Origin: Mycolicibacterium flavescens
Lineage (GTDB): Bacteria > Actinomycetota > Actinomycetes > Mycobacteriales > Mycobacteriaceae
Assembly: GCF_001722335.1 (NCBI RefSeq)
Contig: NZ_MIHA01000010.1
Coordinates: forward strand, 124,001-188,000
DNA length: 64,000 nt
Reading direction: 5' to 3'
Below the pieces are notes generated by a model, which had not been told where the DNA came from, did not search any database, and saw only the letters and a program-made list of their open reading frames with translations. The first letter of the stretch is position 1. Each line of letters starts with the position of its first letter. Position numbers and translations under genes: made by a program. Of the stretch, positions 9,504 to 17,466 are shown one piece after another.

Positions 9504-9516
9504 GAAAGGCACAACG

Positions 9517-10368
9517 ATGGGACGCGTACAGGACAAGGTCGTTCTGGTGACGGGCGGTGCGCGCGGACAGGGCCGCAGCCACGCGGTGAAGCTGGCCGAG
9601 GACGGCGCCGACGTCATCCTGTTCGATATCTGCCACGACATCGAGACCAACGAGTACCCGCTGGCCACCCCGCGCGATCTCGAGGAGGCCGGCCTCGAGG
9701 TGGAGAAGACGGGGCGTCGCGCGTACACCGCGGAGGTCGATGTGCGCGACCGAGCGGCGGTGACCCGCGAACTCGCCAACGCCGTCGCGGAGTTCGGCAA
9801 GCTCGACGTCGTCGTCGCCAACGCCGGAATCTGCCCGCTCGGTGAGCATTTGGAGATCCAGGCGTTCGTCGACGCCTTCGACGTCGACTTCATCGGGGTG
9901 GTCAACACCGTGCACGCCGCGCTTCCGCACCTGAAGGAGGGTGCGTCGATCATCACCACCGGGTCGATCGCGGCCCTGCTGGCAGCGAAGATGCCCGCGG
10001 GTGCCGGCGGACCGCAGGGCCCGGGCGGCCTGGGGTACAGCTACGCCAAGCAGCTGGTCGATTCCTACGCCACGCAGATGGCCGGTCTGCTTGCTCCGAA
10101 GTCGATCCGGGTCAACGCCATCCATCCCACCAACGTCAACACCGACATGCTCAACAGCGCGCCGATGTACAAGCAGTTCCGGCCGGACCTGGAGGCGCCG
10201 ACGCGCGATGACGCACTGCTGGCGTTCCCGGCGATGCAGGCGATGCCCACCCCGTACGTCGAGGCCGAAGATGTCTCCGCCCTCGTGTGCTTCCTGGCCT
10301 CCGACGAATCCCGCTTCGTCACCGGACAACAATTCCGGGTCGACGCCGGCGCGATGCTGAAGTTCTAG
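9517..10368 (+). CDS. SDR oxidoreductase, mycofactocin-coupled type
   Basis: 283-residue short-chain dehydrogenase. The Rossmann motif is TGGARGQG near residues 13-20, followed by the RSHAVKLAEDGADVILFD pattern typical of mycofactocin-dependent SDRs. The catalytic Ser is in TTGSIAALL and the YxxxK motif in YSYAKQ. A longer loop between beta1 and beta2 (HDIETNEYPLATPRDLEEA) is the other mark of this group, which keeps its NAD bound and passes electrons to mycofactocin. Shine-Dalgarno AGGAAAGG precedes the ATG. In operon with the synthetase and hydratase; it probably oxidises a hydroxyacyl-CoA or alcohol intermediate (inference). Confidence 0.88.
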   Translation: MGRVQDKVVLVTGGARGQGRSHAVKLAEDGADVILFDICHDIETNEYPLATPRDLEEAGLEVEKTGRRAYTAEVDVRDRAAVTRELANAVAEFGKLDVVVANAGICPLGEHLEIQAFVDAFDVDFIGVVNTVHAALPHLKEGASIITTGSIAALLAAKMPAGAGGPQGPGGLGYSYAKQLVDSYATQMAGLLAPKSIRVNAIHPTNVNTDMLNSAPMYKQFRPDLEAPTRDDALLAFPAMQAMPTPYVEAEDVSALVCFLASDESRFVTGQQFRVDAGAMLKF

Positions 10369-10377
10369 GAGGAGACG

Positions 10378-11667
10378 ATGACCACCGCGCAGCAGGACGA
10401 CAGCGCCGTCATCGAGGGCCGCATCACCGACGAGGACATCGAGCGGGCCCGGGCCCAGATCGGCATCGCCGTGCACCAGCGCGACGAGCCGTGGAACAAG
10501 CTGCCCAACGCCGACGCCATCTCGCACTTCGCGTGGGGGTGCGGCGACGACAACCCGCTGTTCCACGATCCCGAGTACGGCGCGGCCACCCGCTGGCACG
10601 GCCAGATCGCGTCGCCGACCTTCCCGATCGCCACCGGCCTGGACCAGACCCCGAAGTTCACCGACCCCGAGCGCAAGAAGCTGTTCCGCGGACTGTTCCG
10701 GGGCACCGGCAAGTACTACGCCGGCGTGAAATGGACCTGGTACCAACCGATCTACGCGGGCCGGCCGGTGCTGATGGAGGTCTACACCCAGGACGTCGAG
10801 GTCAAAGAAAGCCAGTTCTCCGGTGGCCGCTCGGTCAAGGAGACCTACCGCTACCTCTACGTCGACGTCGACGGCAACCCGATCGCCACCCGCGACGAGG
10901 CCTACATCAACGCCGAACGACACGGCTCGAAGAAGTCGGGCAAGCTGGCCGGCATCGAGCGCCAGCGCTGGACCCCTGAGGAGTTCGAGGAGGTCGAGCA
11001 GGCGTACGAGGCCGAGGTGCGGCGCGGTGCCGATCCGCGGTGGTGGGAGGACGTGACCGTCGGCGAGGAACTGCCGCCGATCATGAAGGGCCCGCTGACC
11101 GTCGTCGACATCATCAGCATGCACATGGGGTGGGGCTGGGGCGGCTACGGTGTCGGCCCGCTGAAGTACGCCCACCAGTTGCGTAAACGCATGCCGGCGT
11201 TCTACACCCCCGACGAGTACGGGGTACCCGACATCGTGCAGCGCCTGCACTGGGACCCCGAACGGGCCAAGGCACTGGGCATTCCGGCGCCCTACGACTA
11301 CGGGCAGATGCGCGCGGCGTGGGTCAGTCACCTGCTGACCAACTGGATCGGCGACGACGGCTGGCTGTTCGAGATGGATCTGCAGATGCGCGGGTTCAAC
11401 TATCACGGTGACATCCACCGCTGCACCGGGTCTGTCAGCGCCAAGGGCGACGGGCCGGGCGAGGTCGTGTCGGTCGACGTCGCGGCCACCAATCAGCGTG
11501 ACGAGACCACGACAAGAGGCAGCGCCAAGGTGCTGCTGCCGTCGCGCGAGACCGGGGCCGTGGTGCTGCCCGTTCCCGACGACGAGCTGCGTCGGCGGGG
11601 CGCACAGGTGGCGTCGCGCAAGGCGGGCCGGGTCGGCGAAGAGATGCGCCGCATCCACGGAGAGTGA
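10378..11667 (+). CDS. Double-hotdog MaoC/FAS1-type dehydratase-hydratase
   Basis: 429 residues with two hotdog-like regions. The N-terminal FAS1-type dehydratase-like part (about 20-190) includes AISHFAWGCGDDNPLFHDPEY. The C-terminal MaoC-like part (about 215-400) includes VTVGEELPPIMKGPLTVVDI. The D-N-P-L-x-H pattern (residues about 58-62) matches the hydratase active-site motif of MaoC proteins. Such proteins hydrate 2-enoyl-CoA, including steroid enoyl-CoAs. It starts 9 bp after the SDR stop with a GGAGGAG site, and its stop overlaps the next gene's GTG. The reaction is likely; the exact substrate is unknown. Confidence 0.85.
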   Translation: MTTAQQDDSAVIEGRITDEDIERARAQIGIAVHQRDEPWNKLPNADAISHFAWGCGDDNPLFHDPEYGAATRWHGQIASPTFPIATGLDQTPKFTDPERKKLFRGLFRGTGKYYAGVKWTWYQPIYAGRPVLMEVYTQDVEVKESQFSGGRSVKETYRYLYVDVDGNPIATRDEAYINAERHGSKKSGKLAGIERQRWTPEEFEEVEQAYEAEVRRGADPRWWEDVTVGEELPPIMKGPLTVVDIISMHMGWGWGGYGVGPLKYAHQLRKRMPAFYTPDEYGVPDIVQRLHWDPERAKALGIPAPYDYGQMRAAWVSHLLTNWIGDDGWLFEMDLQMRGFNYHGDIHRCTGSVSAKGDGPGEVVSVDVAATNQRDETTTRGSAKVLLPSRETGAVVLPVPDDELRRRGAQVASRKAGRVGEEMRRIHGE

Positions 11668-12419
11668 ACGGCATCTCGGTCAGCCGCGACGGCGCGGTGC
11701 TGCGGGTGGTGCTCGACCGGCCCGACAAGCTCAACGCCGTTGACACGCCGATGCTTACAGAGCTGTCTGCGCGGCTGGCGGAGGCGGCCGCCGACGCGTC
11801 GGTACGCGTGGTTGCGCTGACCGGAGCCGGGCGCGCGTTCTGCTCGGGCGGTGATCTGACCGGCCGCAACACCGAGGGCGCCGCGGAGGCGGCCAATCAG
11901 GTGGTGCGCGCGCTGACCACGCTGCCCAAACCGGTGATCGCCGGGGTGCACGGCCCCGCTGCCGGATTCGGCTGCCCGCTGGCGCTGGCGTGCGACCTGG
12001 TGGTCGCGGCGCGGTCGGCCTACTTCCAGCTGGCGTTCGCCCGCGTGGGGCTGATGCCGGACGGCGGGGCTTCGGCGCTGCTGCCCCGCGCCATCGGGCG
12101 TGCGCGGGCGGCGCGGATGGCGATGACCGCCGAAAAAGTCTCGGCCACCCAGGCATTCGAGTGGGGTCTGGTGTCCCACGTGGTCGACGACGACGCCTAC
12201 GAGCGCGAGCTGGCGTCGCTGAGCGCCAGCCTGGCCGAGGGGCCCACGCAGTCCTACCGCTGGACCAAGAAGGCATTGGCGGCGGCTACGCTGGCCGAAC
12301 TGGATGCCGTGCAGGAGATCGAGATCGAAGGGCAGCGGGCGCTGGTGGCCACCAACGATTTCCGCGAGGCCAGGGCGGCCTTCCGGGAGCGTCGCAGGCC
12401 CAAATTCGGTGGCACGTAG
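11664..12419 (+). CDS. Crotonase-family enzyme (isomerase-like EchA)
   Basis: 251-residue crotonase. The oxyanion-hole segments AGRAFCSGGDL and GPAAGFG are present. The two catalytic glutamates of classical enoyl-CoA hydratases are replaced (GFGCPLALACD in place of GGGCELA; no Glu in YFQLAFARVG). An Asp sits in LMPDGGAS, as in PaaG-type and delta3-delta2 enoyl-CoA isomerases. It therefore more likely shifts a double bond than adds water. The GTG start overlaps the previous stop (GTGA), so it is translationally coupled. Last gene of the 8004-12419 operon; the next gene converges on it 6 bp away. Confidence 0.88.
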   Translation: MNGISVSRDGAVLRVVLDRPDKLNAVDTPMLTELSARLAEAAADASVRVVALTGAGRAFCSGGDLTGRNTEGAAEAANQVVRALTTLPKPVIAGVHGPAAGFGCPLALACDLVVAARSAYFQLAFARVGLMPDGGASALLPRAIGRARAARMAMTAEKVSATQAFEWGLVSHVVDDDAYERELASLSASLAEGPTQSYRWTKKALAAATLAELDAVQEIEIEGQRALVATNDFREARAAFRERRRPKFGGT

Positions 12420-12425
12420 CCGGTA

Positions 12426-13202
12426 TCAGCGAAAACGGGGTTTGCGCTTGTTGGCGCGGGAGTCGGTGGGGTTGTCGTAGTCGTTGCCCAGGTGCGTATA
12501 CGACAGCCCGTGGCGCTGGCGCAGGGTCGGGGAGAGGTCTCTGGCCTCCCACAGCGCCCGCACCGTGCCCTGCACGGCCAGCGGTCGACGGCCGGCGATT
12601 TCGGCGGCGATTTCCGCTGCGCGCGAACGCAGTTCGTCGTCCGGCACGACCTCGGTCACCAAGCCGAGCCGCAGGGCGGTGGCGGCGGTGATGCGTTCCT
12701 CGCTGCCGGTCAGCGCCCAGCGCATCACGTCGCCGAACGGGATGCCCAGCGACAGCATGCCCATCGGTTCGAGCGCCGAGACCACGCCGCCGTTGAGGTG
12801 CGGGTCGAAGAACGTCGCACCCTCCCCGCAGATGGAGAAGTCGCACTCGTTGACGAAATACATTGCCCCGCCTGCGACCATGCCGTGCAGTGCGGCGATG
12901 ACGGGCTTCCAGACGCGATGGGTCTTCGGGCCGAGGAACGCGCCGGGGTCTTCCTGGTTGAAGATCGGCTGCTCGCCCCACCAGCGGCCCGCCGAGACGT
13001 CGATACCGGTGCAGAACGCGCGTTCGCCGTTGGCCTGCAGGACAGCCACGTGGATGTCGTCGTCCTCACGGACCCGCCGCCACGCATCGGTGATCTCACC
13101 GGCCATCGTCTCGTTGAAGCTGTTCATCTGGTCCGGCCGGTTCAGCGTCACGGTGGCGACGTGGTCGCTGACCACGAACTCGATCGTTTCAAAGTCGGTC
13201 AT
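12426..13202 (-). CDS. Crotonase-family enzyme (EchA)
   Basis: 258-residue crotonase. LNRPDQMNSFNETM, ERAFCTGIDVSAGRW (oxyanion hole) and HGMVAGGAMYFVNECDFSI mark the fold. The usual glutamate pair is not at the standard positions, so hydratase activity is uncertain. The C-terminus is basic and asparagine-rich (GNDYDNPTDSRANKRKPRF), unusual for the family. The minus-strand start has GGGAG upstream. Its promoter holds operator 13227-13242, which contains a minus-strand -10 TAACTT, so it forms its own regulated unit in the same regulon as the fadE genes. Confidence 0.88.
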   Translation of the reverse strand: MTDFETIEFVVSDHVATVTLNRPDQMNSFNETMAGEITDAWRRVREDDDIHVAVLQANGERAFCTGIDVSAGRWWGEQPIFNQEDPGAFLGPKTHRVWKPVIAALHGMVAGGAMYFVNECDFSICGEGATFFDPHLNGGVVSALEPMGMLSLGIPFGDVMRWALTGSEERITAATALRLGLVTEVVPDDELRSRAAEIAAEIAGRRPLAVQGTVRALWEARDLSPTLRQRHGLSYTHLGNDYDNPTDSRANKRKPRFR

Positions 13203-13226
13203 CGACGCTCCCTGTGTAGACAGGTC

Positions 13227-13242
13227 ACTAAGTTAACTATGT
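13227..13242. promoter_or_regulatory. 16-bp palindromic operator upstream of minus-strand crotonase
   Basis: ACTAAGTTAACTATGT is an ACnnAGTTAACTnnGT palindrome. It contains a minus-strand TAACTT -10, giving a leader of about 20 nt to the start codon at 13202. The only gene it can serve is the minus-strand crotonase. Confidence 0.8.
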
Positions 13243-13256
13243 GGGCGATCCGGGCG

Positions 13257-13706
13257 TCAAGCAGAGCGCGGCCGGAAGAGCGGCAGCCACACCCGGGTGT
13301 CCTCGTCGCCGGACGGGTCGGTCCAGTCCTCGAAGAACACCTCGACCGGAAGCCCGACGGCGATGTCGTCGAGGGAGACATTGACCACGTTGGTGATCAG
13401 CCGGACGTCGGGTTCGTCGTCGAGTTCGACCATGGCCACGATGTAGGGCGGCTCCAGGCCGGGAATCCACGGTTGGCGGTTGACGGTGTACGCGGCGACG
13501 GTCGCGAGCCCGGAGACGGGTTCGGGCGCGACGTTTGTGCTGCGGCAGCGAAAGCACGCCGGCCCCGGCGGGTGGAAGAAGCGCCGGCAGTCGCGGCACC
13601 GCGCGATCAGCAGTTCGCCGCGCGCGCCGCCGGTCCAGAAGTCGCGGGACTCGGACGTGGGCGTGGGGGCGAGCCGGAACTGCGGCCTGCTGTACGTTGT
13701 GGACAT
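13257..13706 (-). CDS. DUF35 OB-fold / zinc-ribbon protein (acyl-CoA binding partner)
   Basis: 149 residues. A zinc ribbon CRDCRRFFHPPGPACFRC lies at about residues 37-54, followed by an OB-fold with a PPYIVAMVELDDEPDVRLITNV stretch. DUF35 proteins bind thiolase-like aldolases and MaoC-like proteins in steroid and lipid degradation (for example Ltp2-DUF35) and are needed for their activity. The thiolase-like gene at 1-1128 is a candidate partner. Probably leaderless: TACTCT lies 7 nt before the minus-strand ATG. A degenerate operator-like sequence (13712-13727) overlaps this -10. Confidence 0.87.
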   Translation of the reverse strand: MSTTYSRPQFRLAPTPTSESRDFWTGGARGELLIARCRDCRRFFHPPGPACFRCRSTNVAPEPVSGLATVAAYTVNRQPWIPGLEPPYIVAMVELDDEPDVRLITNVVNVSLDDIAVGLPVEVFFEDWTDPSGDEDTRVWLPLFRPRSA

Positions 13707-13711
13707 CCCGT

Positions 13712-13727
13712 AAAGAGTAAACTATTT
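13712..13727. promoter_or_regulatory. Leaderless promoter and degenerate operator for the DUF35 gene
   Basis: AAAGAGTAAACTATTT keeps the AGTAAACTAT core of the 16-bp operator but not its outer bases. It overlaps the minus-strand -10 TACTCT (plus positions 13714-13719), placed 7 nt before the ATG at 13706. Confidence 0.45.
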
Positions 13728-13859
13728 ACCGTTTTGGTTGGTCGTTTTCCGGTGCGTGCGACGGGACCCGTGACCACCGACGCTATGGTGTCGGACACAT
13801 AGGTTGGGACCGACCTGTGACTGACCCCGATCTGGCCGCCGGCCGCTGAGGAAACATAG

Positions 13860-14573
13860 ATGGCAGACGAGAAGCCCCCCGCCGAGGGGGAGGAGTCGAC
13901 CGCGGAAGTCGGCGCCCCGGATACGCAGGACAAGGAATCCGAGGTCACGCCACCCGCCGCGGACTCGTCAGAGGCGGTGGAGGACACCGAGGCTGTCGAG
14001 GATGAGGCTGTCGAGGACTACCCCACCGACAGCGGAGCCGCCGACGCTGAGGACGCGGACGGGGAGGCGGTCGCCGCCAAGCCGCGCATGTCGCACGTCA
14101 AGCTCGCGATGATCGCGGGCCTGGTGCTGGTGCTCGCGCTCGGCGGGCTGGCCGGGTGGCTCGGCTACCGCGCCTACGAGTCCCGCCAGGCCGAGGACCT
14201 GCGCAACCTGTTCCTGCAGGTGGGCAGGCAGGGCGCGCTGAACCTCACCACGATCAACCATGAACAGGCCGAGGCCGACGTGCAGCGCGTGCTGGACTCG
14301 TCGACCGGCACGTTCTACGACGACTTCCAGCAGCGCTCGGCCCCGTTCATCGAGGTCGTCAAGCAGGCGCAGTCCAAGTCCGAGGGCAAGATCGCCGAGG
14401 CCGGTCTGGAGTCGTCCAGCGACACCGAAGGTCAGGTCCTGGTGGCCGTGACCGTCAACACCACCAATGCCGGCGCGCCCGAGCAGGCGCCGCGTTCGTG
14501 GCGGATGCGGATCTCGGTGCAGAAGACCGGCGACGATGAGGCCAAGGTCTCGAATGTGGAGTTCGTACCGTGA
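13860..14573 (+). CDS. Mce-associated membrane protein (orphan)
   Basis: 237 residues. An acidic, disordered N-terminal tail (1-80, rich in E, D, T, A), one transmembrane segment (about 84-105, AMIAGLVLVLALGGLAGWLG) and an extracytoplasmic domain with the Mce-associated pattern (LNLTTINHEQAEADVQRVLDSSTGTFYDDFQQRS). Orphan Mce-associated proteins stabilise Mce lipid-import complexes. No mce genes are in the window. The ATG follows GAGGAAAC. It overlaps the next gene, a similar protein, by 4 bp, so the two are likely co-made partners. Confidence 0.88.
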   Translation: MADEKPPAEGEESTAEVGAPDTQDKESEVTPPAADSSEAVEDTEAVEDEAVEDYPTDSGAADAEDADGEAVAAKPRMSHVKLAMIAGLVLVLALGGLAGWLGYRAYESRQAEDLRNLFLQVGRQGALNLTTINHEQAEADVQRVLDSSTGTFYDDFQQRSAPFIEVVKQAQSKSEGKIAEAGLESSSDTEGQVLVAVTVNTTNAGAPEQAPRSWRMRISVQKTGDDEAKVSNVEFVP

Positions 14574-15265
14574 GTAGGAAGCACAGACTGCCCAAGCGGG
14601 CCCAGGACGCCGACTCGACCGCAGAGACCACGCCCGAACAGGAGACCGAAGCGGTGGAGTTGACCGAGTCGACGGCGGACGTTGCTGGCACCGAGGCCGC
14701 TGACACCGAGGCCGCCGAGTCGCCGGACGAGCCGGTCGGCGGTGCGGTGGCCGAGAAGGAAGAAGCCGCGCCGAAACGCGGCATCAACTGGGCGCGGGTG
14801 TTCGCGTTCGGTGTGCTGCCTGCGCTCGCGCTGATCCTGGCCGGAGCGGCCGGCTACTTCAAATGGGTGGACAACTCGGTACGCAACAGCGAGGTGGCCC
14901 GCATCGAGACCGTGCAGGTCGCCAAGGACAGCACGATCGCGATGCTGTCGTACAAGCCGGACACCGTCGAGCAGCAGCTCAACGATGCCCGCAACCTGCT
15001 CACCGGCGACTTCCAGGACTCCTACACCGGTCTGATCAACGACGTGGTGATCCCCGGCGCCAAGGAGAAGCAGATTTCGGCGGTGGCGTCGGTGCCCGCG
15101 GCCGCCTCGGTGAGGGCCGAGCAGGACGAGGCCGAGGTGCTGGTGTTCGTGAACCAGACCGTGGTCGTGGGCCAGGATGCGCCCACCGACACCGCGTCGA
15201 GCGTGCGGGTGACGCTGGAGAAGATCGACGGCCGTTGGCTGATCTCCAAGTTCGACCCGGTGTAG
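14570..15265 (+). CDS. Mce-associated membrane protein (orphan, partner of preceding gene)
   Basis: 231 residues with the same plan as its upstream neighbour: a short basic start (MSRKHRLPKRAQ), an acidic low-complexity segment (to about 65), one transmembrane helix (about 73-95, VFAFGVLPALALILAGAAGYF) and an outer domain with DSTIAMLSYKPDTVEQQLNDARNLLTGDFQDSY. Paired genes of this type are known in M. tuberculosis (Rv1362c/Rv1363c, Rv0199/Rv0200). The GTG start lies in the stop of the previous gene. A structural helper for Mce transporters is inferred from family. Confidence 0.87.
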   Translation: MSRKHRLPKRAQDADSTAETTPEQETEAVELTESTADVAGTEAADTEAAESPDEPVGGAVAEKEEAAPKRGINWARVFAFGVLPALALILAGAAGYFKWVDNSVRNSEVARIETVQVAKDSTIAMLSYKPDTVEQQLNDARNLLTGDFQDSYTGLINDVVIPGAKEKQISAVASVPAAASVRAEQDEAEVLVFVNQTVVVGQDAPTDTASSVRVTLEKIDGRWLISKFDPV

Positions 15266-15272
15266 AGCCGCG

Positions 15273-16175
15273 GTGGCCGAACCCTCGCTGATCGACGTCG
15301 ACGCGCCGGAAGTCCGGCTGCGGGCGCTGGTCTGGGGTCCGCAGGACGCGCCGATCGCGTTGTGCCTGCACGGCTTTCCCGACACCGCGCACGGCTGGCG
15401 CAAGGTGGCGCCGGTGCTGGTCGACGCCGGTTGGCGGGTGGTGGCTCCGTTCATGCGTGGCTACGCGCCGTCGTCGGTCGCGGCCGACGGTAGCTATCAC
15501 GTCGGCGCGCTGATGGACGATGCGCTGCGCGTGCTCGACGCGGTGGGCGCGACGGGCCGCGACGTATTGATCGGGCACGACTGGGGTGCGATCGCCGGCG
15601 CCGGGCTGGCCGCGATGCCCGACAGCCCCTTCCGCAAGGCGGTGATCATGTCGGTGCCGCCGTCGGCCTCGTTCCGTCCGCTGGGGCGGGTGCCCGATGG
15701 GCTGCGGCTGGCGGCGCAACTGCCGCGTCAGCTGATGCGCAGCTGGTACATCATGTATTTCCAGCTGCCCGGGCTGCCGGACCGATCGGCCGACTGGGTG
15801 GTGCCGCGGCTGTGGCGGCAGTGGTCGCCCGGTTACGACGCGACCGAGGACGTCGCTCATGTTTTCGAGGCGATCGGCGCACCGCAGAACTGGCGCGCCG
15901 CGCTGGGCTACTACCGTGCCACCGTACGCAACAGCAAGCCGCCGGCCCGCTACCGCGAGCTGCACCAGCATTGGCTGGAGGCCCCGCACCTGCCGACGCT
16001 GTACCTGCACGGTCTCGACGACGGTTGCGCCTCAGCGGATTACATCCGGTGGGTGGAGCCCGCGCTGCCGGAGGGCAGCCGGGCGCTCGGCGTCGCGCGG
16101 GCCGGACACTTCCTGCAACTCGAACAGCCCGATGCGGTGGGCGGCCACATCGTCGACTTCATCGGACGCGCCTAG
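15273..16175 (+). CDS. Alpha/beta hydrolase, epoxide hydrolase-like
   Basis: 300 residues. HGFPDTAHGWRKV gives the oxyanion loop. The nucleophile elbow GHDWGAIAG has Asp, as in epoxide hydrolases and haloalkane dehalogenases rather than esterases. The acid is likely Asp in LHGLDDGCA and the base His in ARAGHFLQLEQP. A cap domain (about 130-220) contains RSWYIMYFQLPG. It starts with GTG 8 bp after the Mce-associated gene and may be cotranscribed. Cytosolic; no signal peptide. The natural epoxide or ester is unknown. Confidence 0.87.
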   Translation: MAEPSLIDVDAPEVRLRALVWGPQDAPIALCLHGFPDTAHGWRKVAPVLVDAGWRVVAPFMRGYAPSSVAADGSYHVGALMDDALRVLDAVGATGRDVLIGHDWGAIAGAGLAAMPDSPFRKAVIMSVPPSASFRPLGRVPDGLRLAAQLPRQLMRSWYIMYFQLPGLPDRSADWVVPRLWRQWSPGYDATEDVAHVFEAIGAPQNWRAALGYYRATVRNSKPPARYRELHQHWLEAPHLPTLYLHGLDDGCASADYIRWVEPALPEGSRALGVARAGHFLQLEQPDAVGGHIVDFIGRA

Positions 16176-16178
16176 CCT
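16173..16178 (+). promoter_or_regulatory. Leaderless -10 TAGCCT for the acyltransferase-like gene
   Basis: TAGCCT begins with the stop codon of the hydrolase gene and ends exactly 7 nt before the ATG at 16186, the spacing typical of mycobacterial leaderless starts. Confidence 0.55.
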
Positions 16179-16185
16179 GGTTCGC

Positions 16186-17445
16186 ATGGCTCGACTGTCC
16201 GCGGTGGACGCGCAGGCGTACTGGATGTCGGCGAAGATCCCCAGCGACCAGTTCCTGCTCTACGGGTTCGCCGGGACGACGCCTGATGTAGGTGCGGTGG
16301 TGCAGGACCTGCGCACCCGGGCGGCCGAGTGTCCGGAACTGAGAATGCGTGTCGCCGAACGGAATCGATGGTCCTATCCGCAGTGGGTGCCGACGCAGGT
16401 CTCGGCGGAGCAGTTCGTGGTGCACGACGCGGCGATGCGGTGGTCGGATTGTCTGGCCGCAGTGATGCGGCTCGACGACAATCAACTCGACCCTCAGGTC
16501 ACACCGTGGCGGCTGCATGTGTTTCCCGACGTGAGCGGGATGTCCGGTGCCGACCGTGCGACCGTGGCCGTGATGCAGGTGCCGCACGCGCTGGCCGACG
16601 GGGTGCGCGCCTCGGCGCTGGCGGCGTGGCTGTTCGGGCGGGCGCAGGCGGTGCCTCCGGTGGCCGCGCCGCGTCCGCTGCAGGCGTTGGCGATGCCGCT
16701 ACGGGGTGTCCGCGCGGCGCGGGCACACCGACGGCTGGTTCAGGACACCGAGGCGGGGCTGGTGCCGCCGCCCGCGGTGCAGTGTCCTGCGCTGCAATGC
16801 AATTCGCGCCCGGAGGGTGGTCGCTTGCTGCGTACCGTGGCGCTGCGCCGGTCGGAGTTGCCGGGGCCGACGGTGACGGTGGGGGTGCTCGCGGCGGTTT
16901 CGTCGGCGCTGGCGGAACATCTACGAGCGGCGGGGGAGGACCCGTCGTCGCTGGGCGCCGAGGTGCCGATGGCGAAGGCCGGTGAGCGCCGGGCGCGCAA
17001 CCATTACGGCAACGTCGGGGTGCGGTTGTACCCGGATCTGCCGTTCGCCGAGCGTGCCGAGCGGATCGCCGAGGATCTCAAGCGGCGCCGCACCCGGGCC
17101 GCGCATCCGGCGATGGTGACCGCCGAGCGCGCGTTCGCCGCGACGCCAGCAGCTCTGTTGCGTTGGGGTGTCGGGCTTTTCGACCCCACGCTGCGATCGG
17201 CGACGGTCACGGGCAATACCGTCGTATCGAGCGTGAACCGCGGGTCCGCGGATCTGCGGTTCGGCGACGCACCGGTCGTGCTGACGGCCGGTTATCCCGC
17301 GCTGTCGCCGATGATGGGCCTCACCCACGGCGTGCACGGCATCGGCGACACCATCGCAGTCAGTGTGCACGCCGCCGAATCGGCCGTCGACGACATCGAC
17401 TCGTACACCGAACGATTGGCGCACGCACTGGCTCATCCCCGCTAA
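16186..17445 (+). CDS. WS/DGAT-like acyltransferase with degenerate active-site motif
   Basis: 419 residues, similar in outline to wax ester synthase/diacylglycerol acyltransferases. MARLSAVDAQAYWMS resembles the N-terminal motif, the condensation-type HHxxxDG motif reads PHALADG near residue 140, and later blocks include NHYGNVGVRLYPDLP and SVNRGSADLRFG. The first catalytic-motif histidine is Pro; the second His and the DG are kept. It may transfer acyl groups to an unusual acceptor or be inactive. Probably translated from a leaderless message (16173-16178). Confidence 0.75.
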   Translation: MARLSAVDAQAYWMSAKIPSDQFLLYGFAGTTPDVGAVVQDLRTRAAECPELRMRVAERNRWSYPQWVPTQVSAEQFVVHDAAMRWSDCLAAVMRLDDNQLDPQVTPWRLHVFPDVSGMSGADRATVAVMQVPHALADGVRASALAAWLFGRAQAVPPVAAPRPLQALAMPLRGVRAARAHRRLVQDTEAGLVPPPAVQCPALQCNSRPEGGRLLRTVALRRSELPGPTVTVGVLAAVSSALAEHLRAAGEDPSSLGAEVPMAKAGERRARNHYGNVGVRLYPDLPFAERAERIAEDLKRRRTRAAHPAMVTAERAFAATPAALLRWGVGLFDPTLRSATVTGNTVVSSVNRGSADLRFGDAPVVLTAGYPALSPMMGLTHGVHGIGDTIAVSVHAAESAVDDIDSYTERLAHALAHPR

Positions 17446-17466
17446 CCCGGCGCGGGGCACGGTGCC

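Noticed and set aside
9445..11658. Long minus-strand open frame (over 700 codons)
   Set aside because: Antisense to the SDR and hotdog genes, which have clear motifs; low-complexity composition indicates a shadow.
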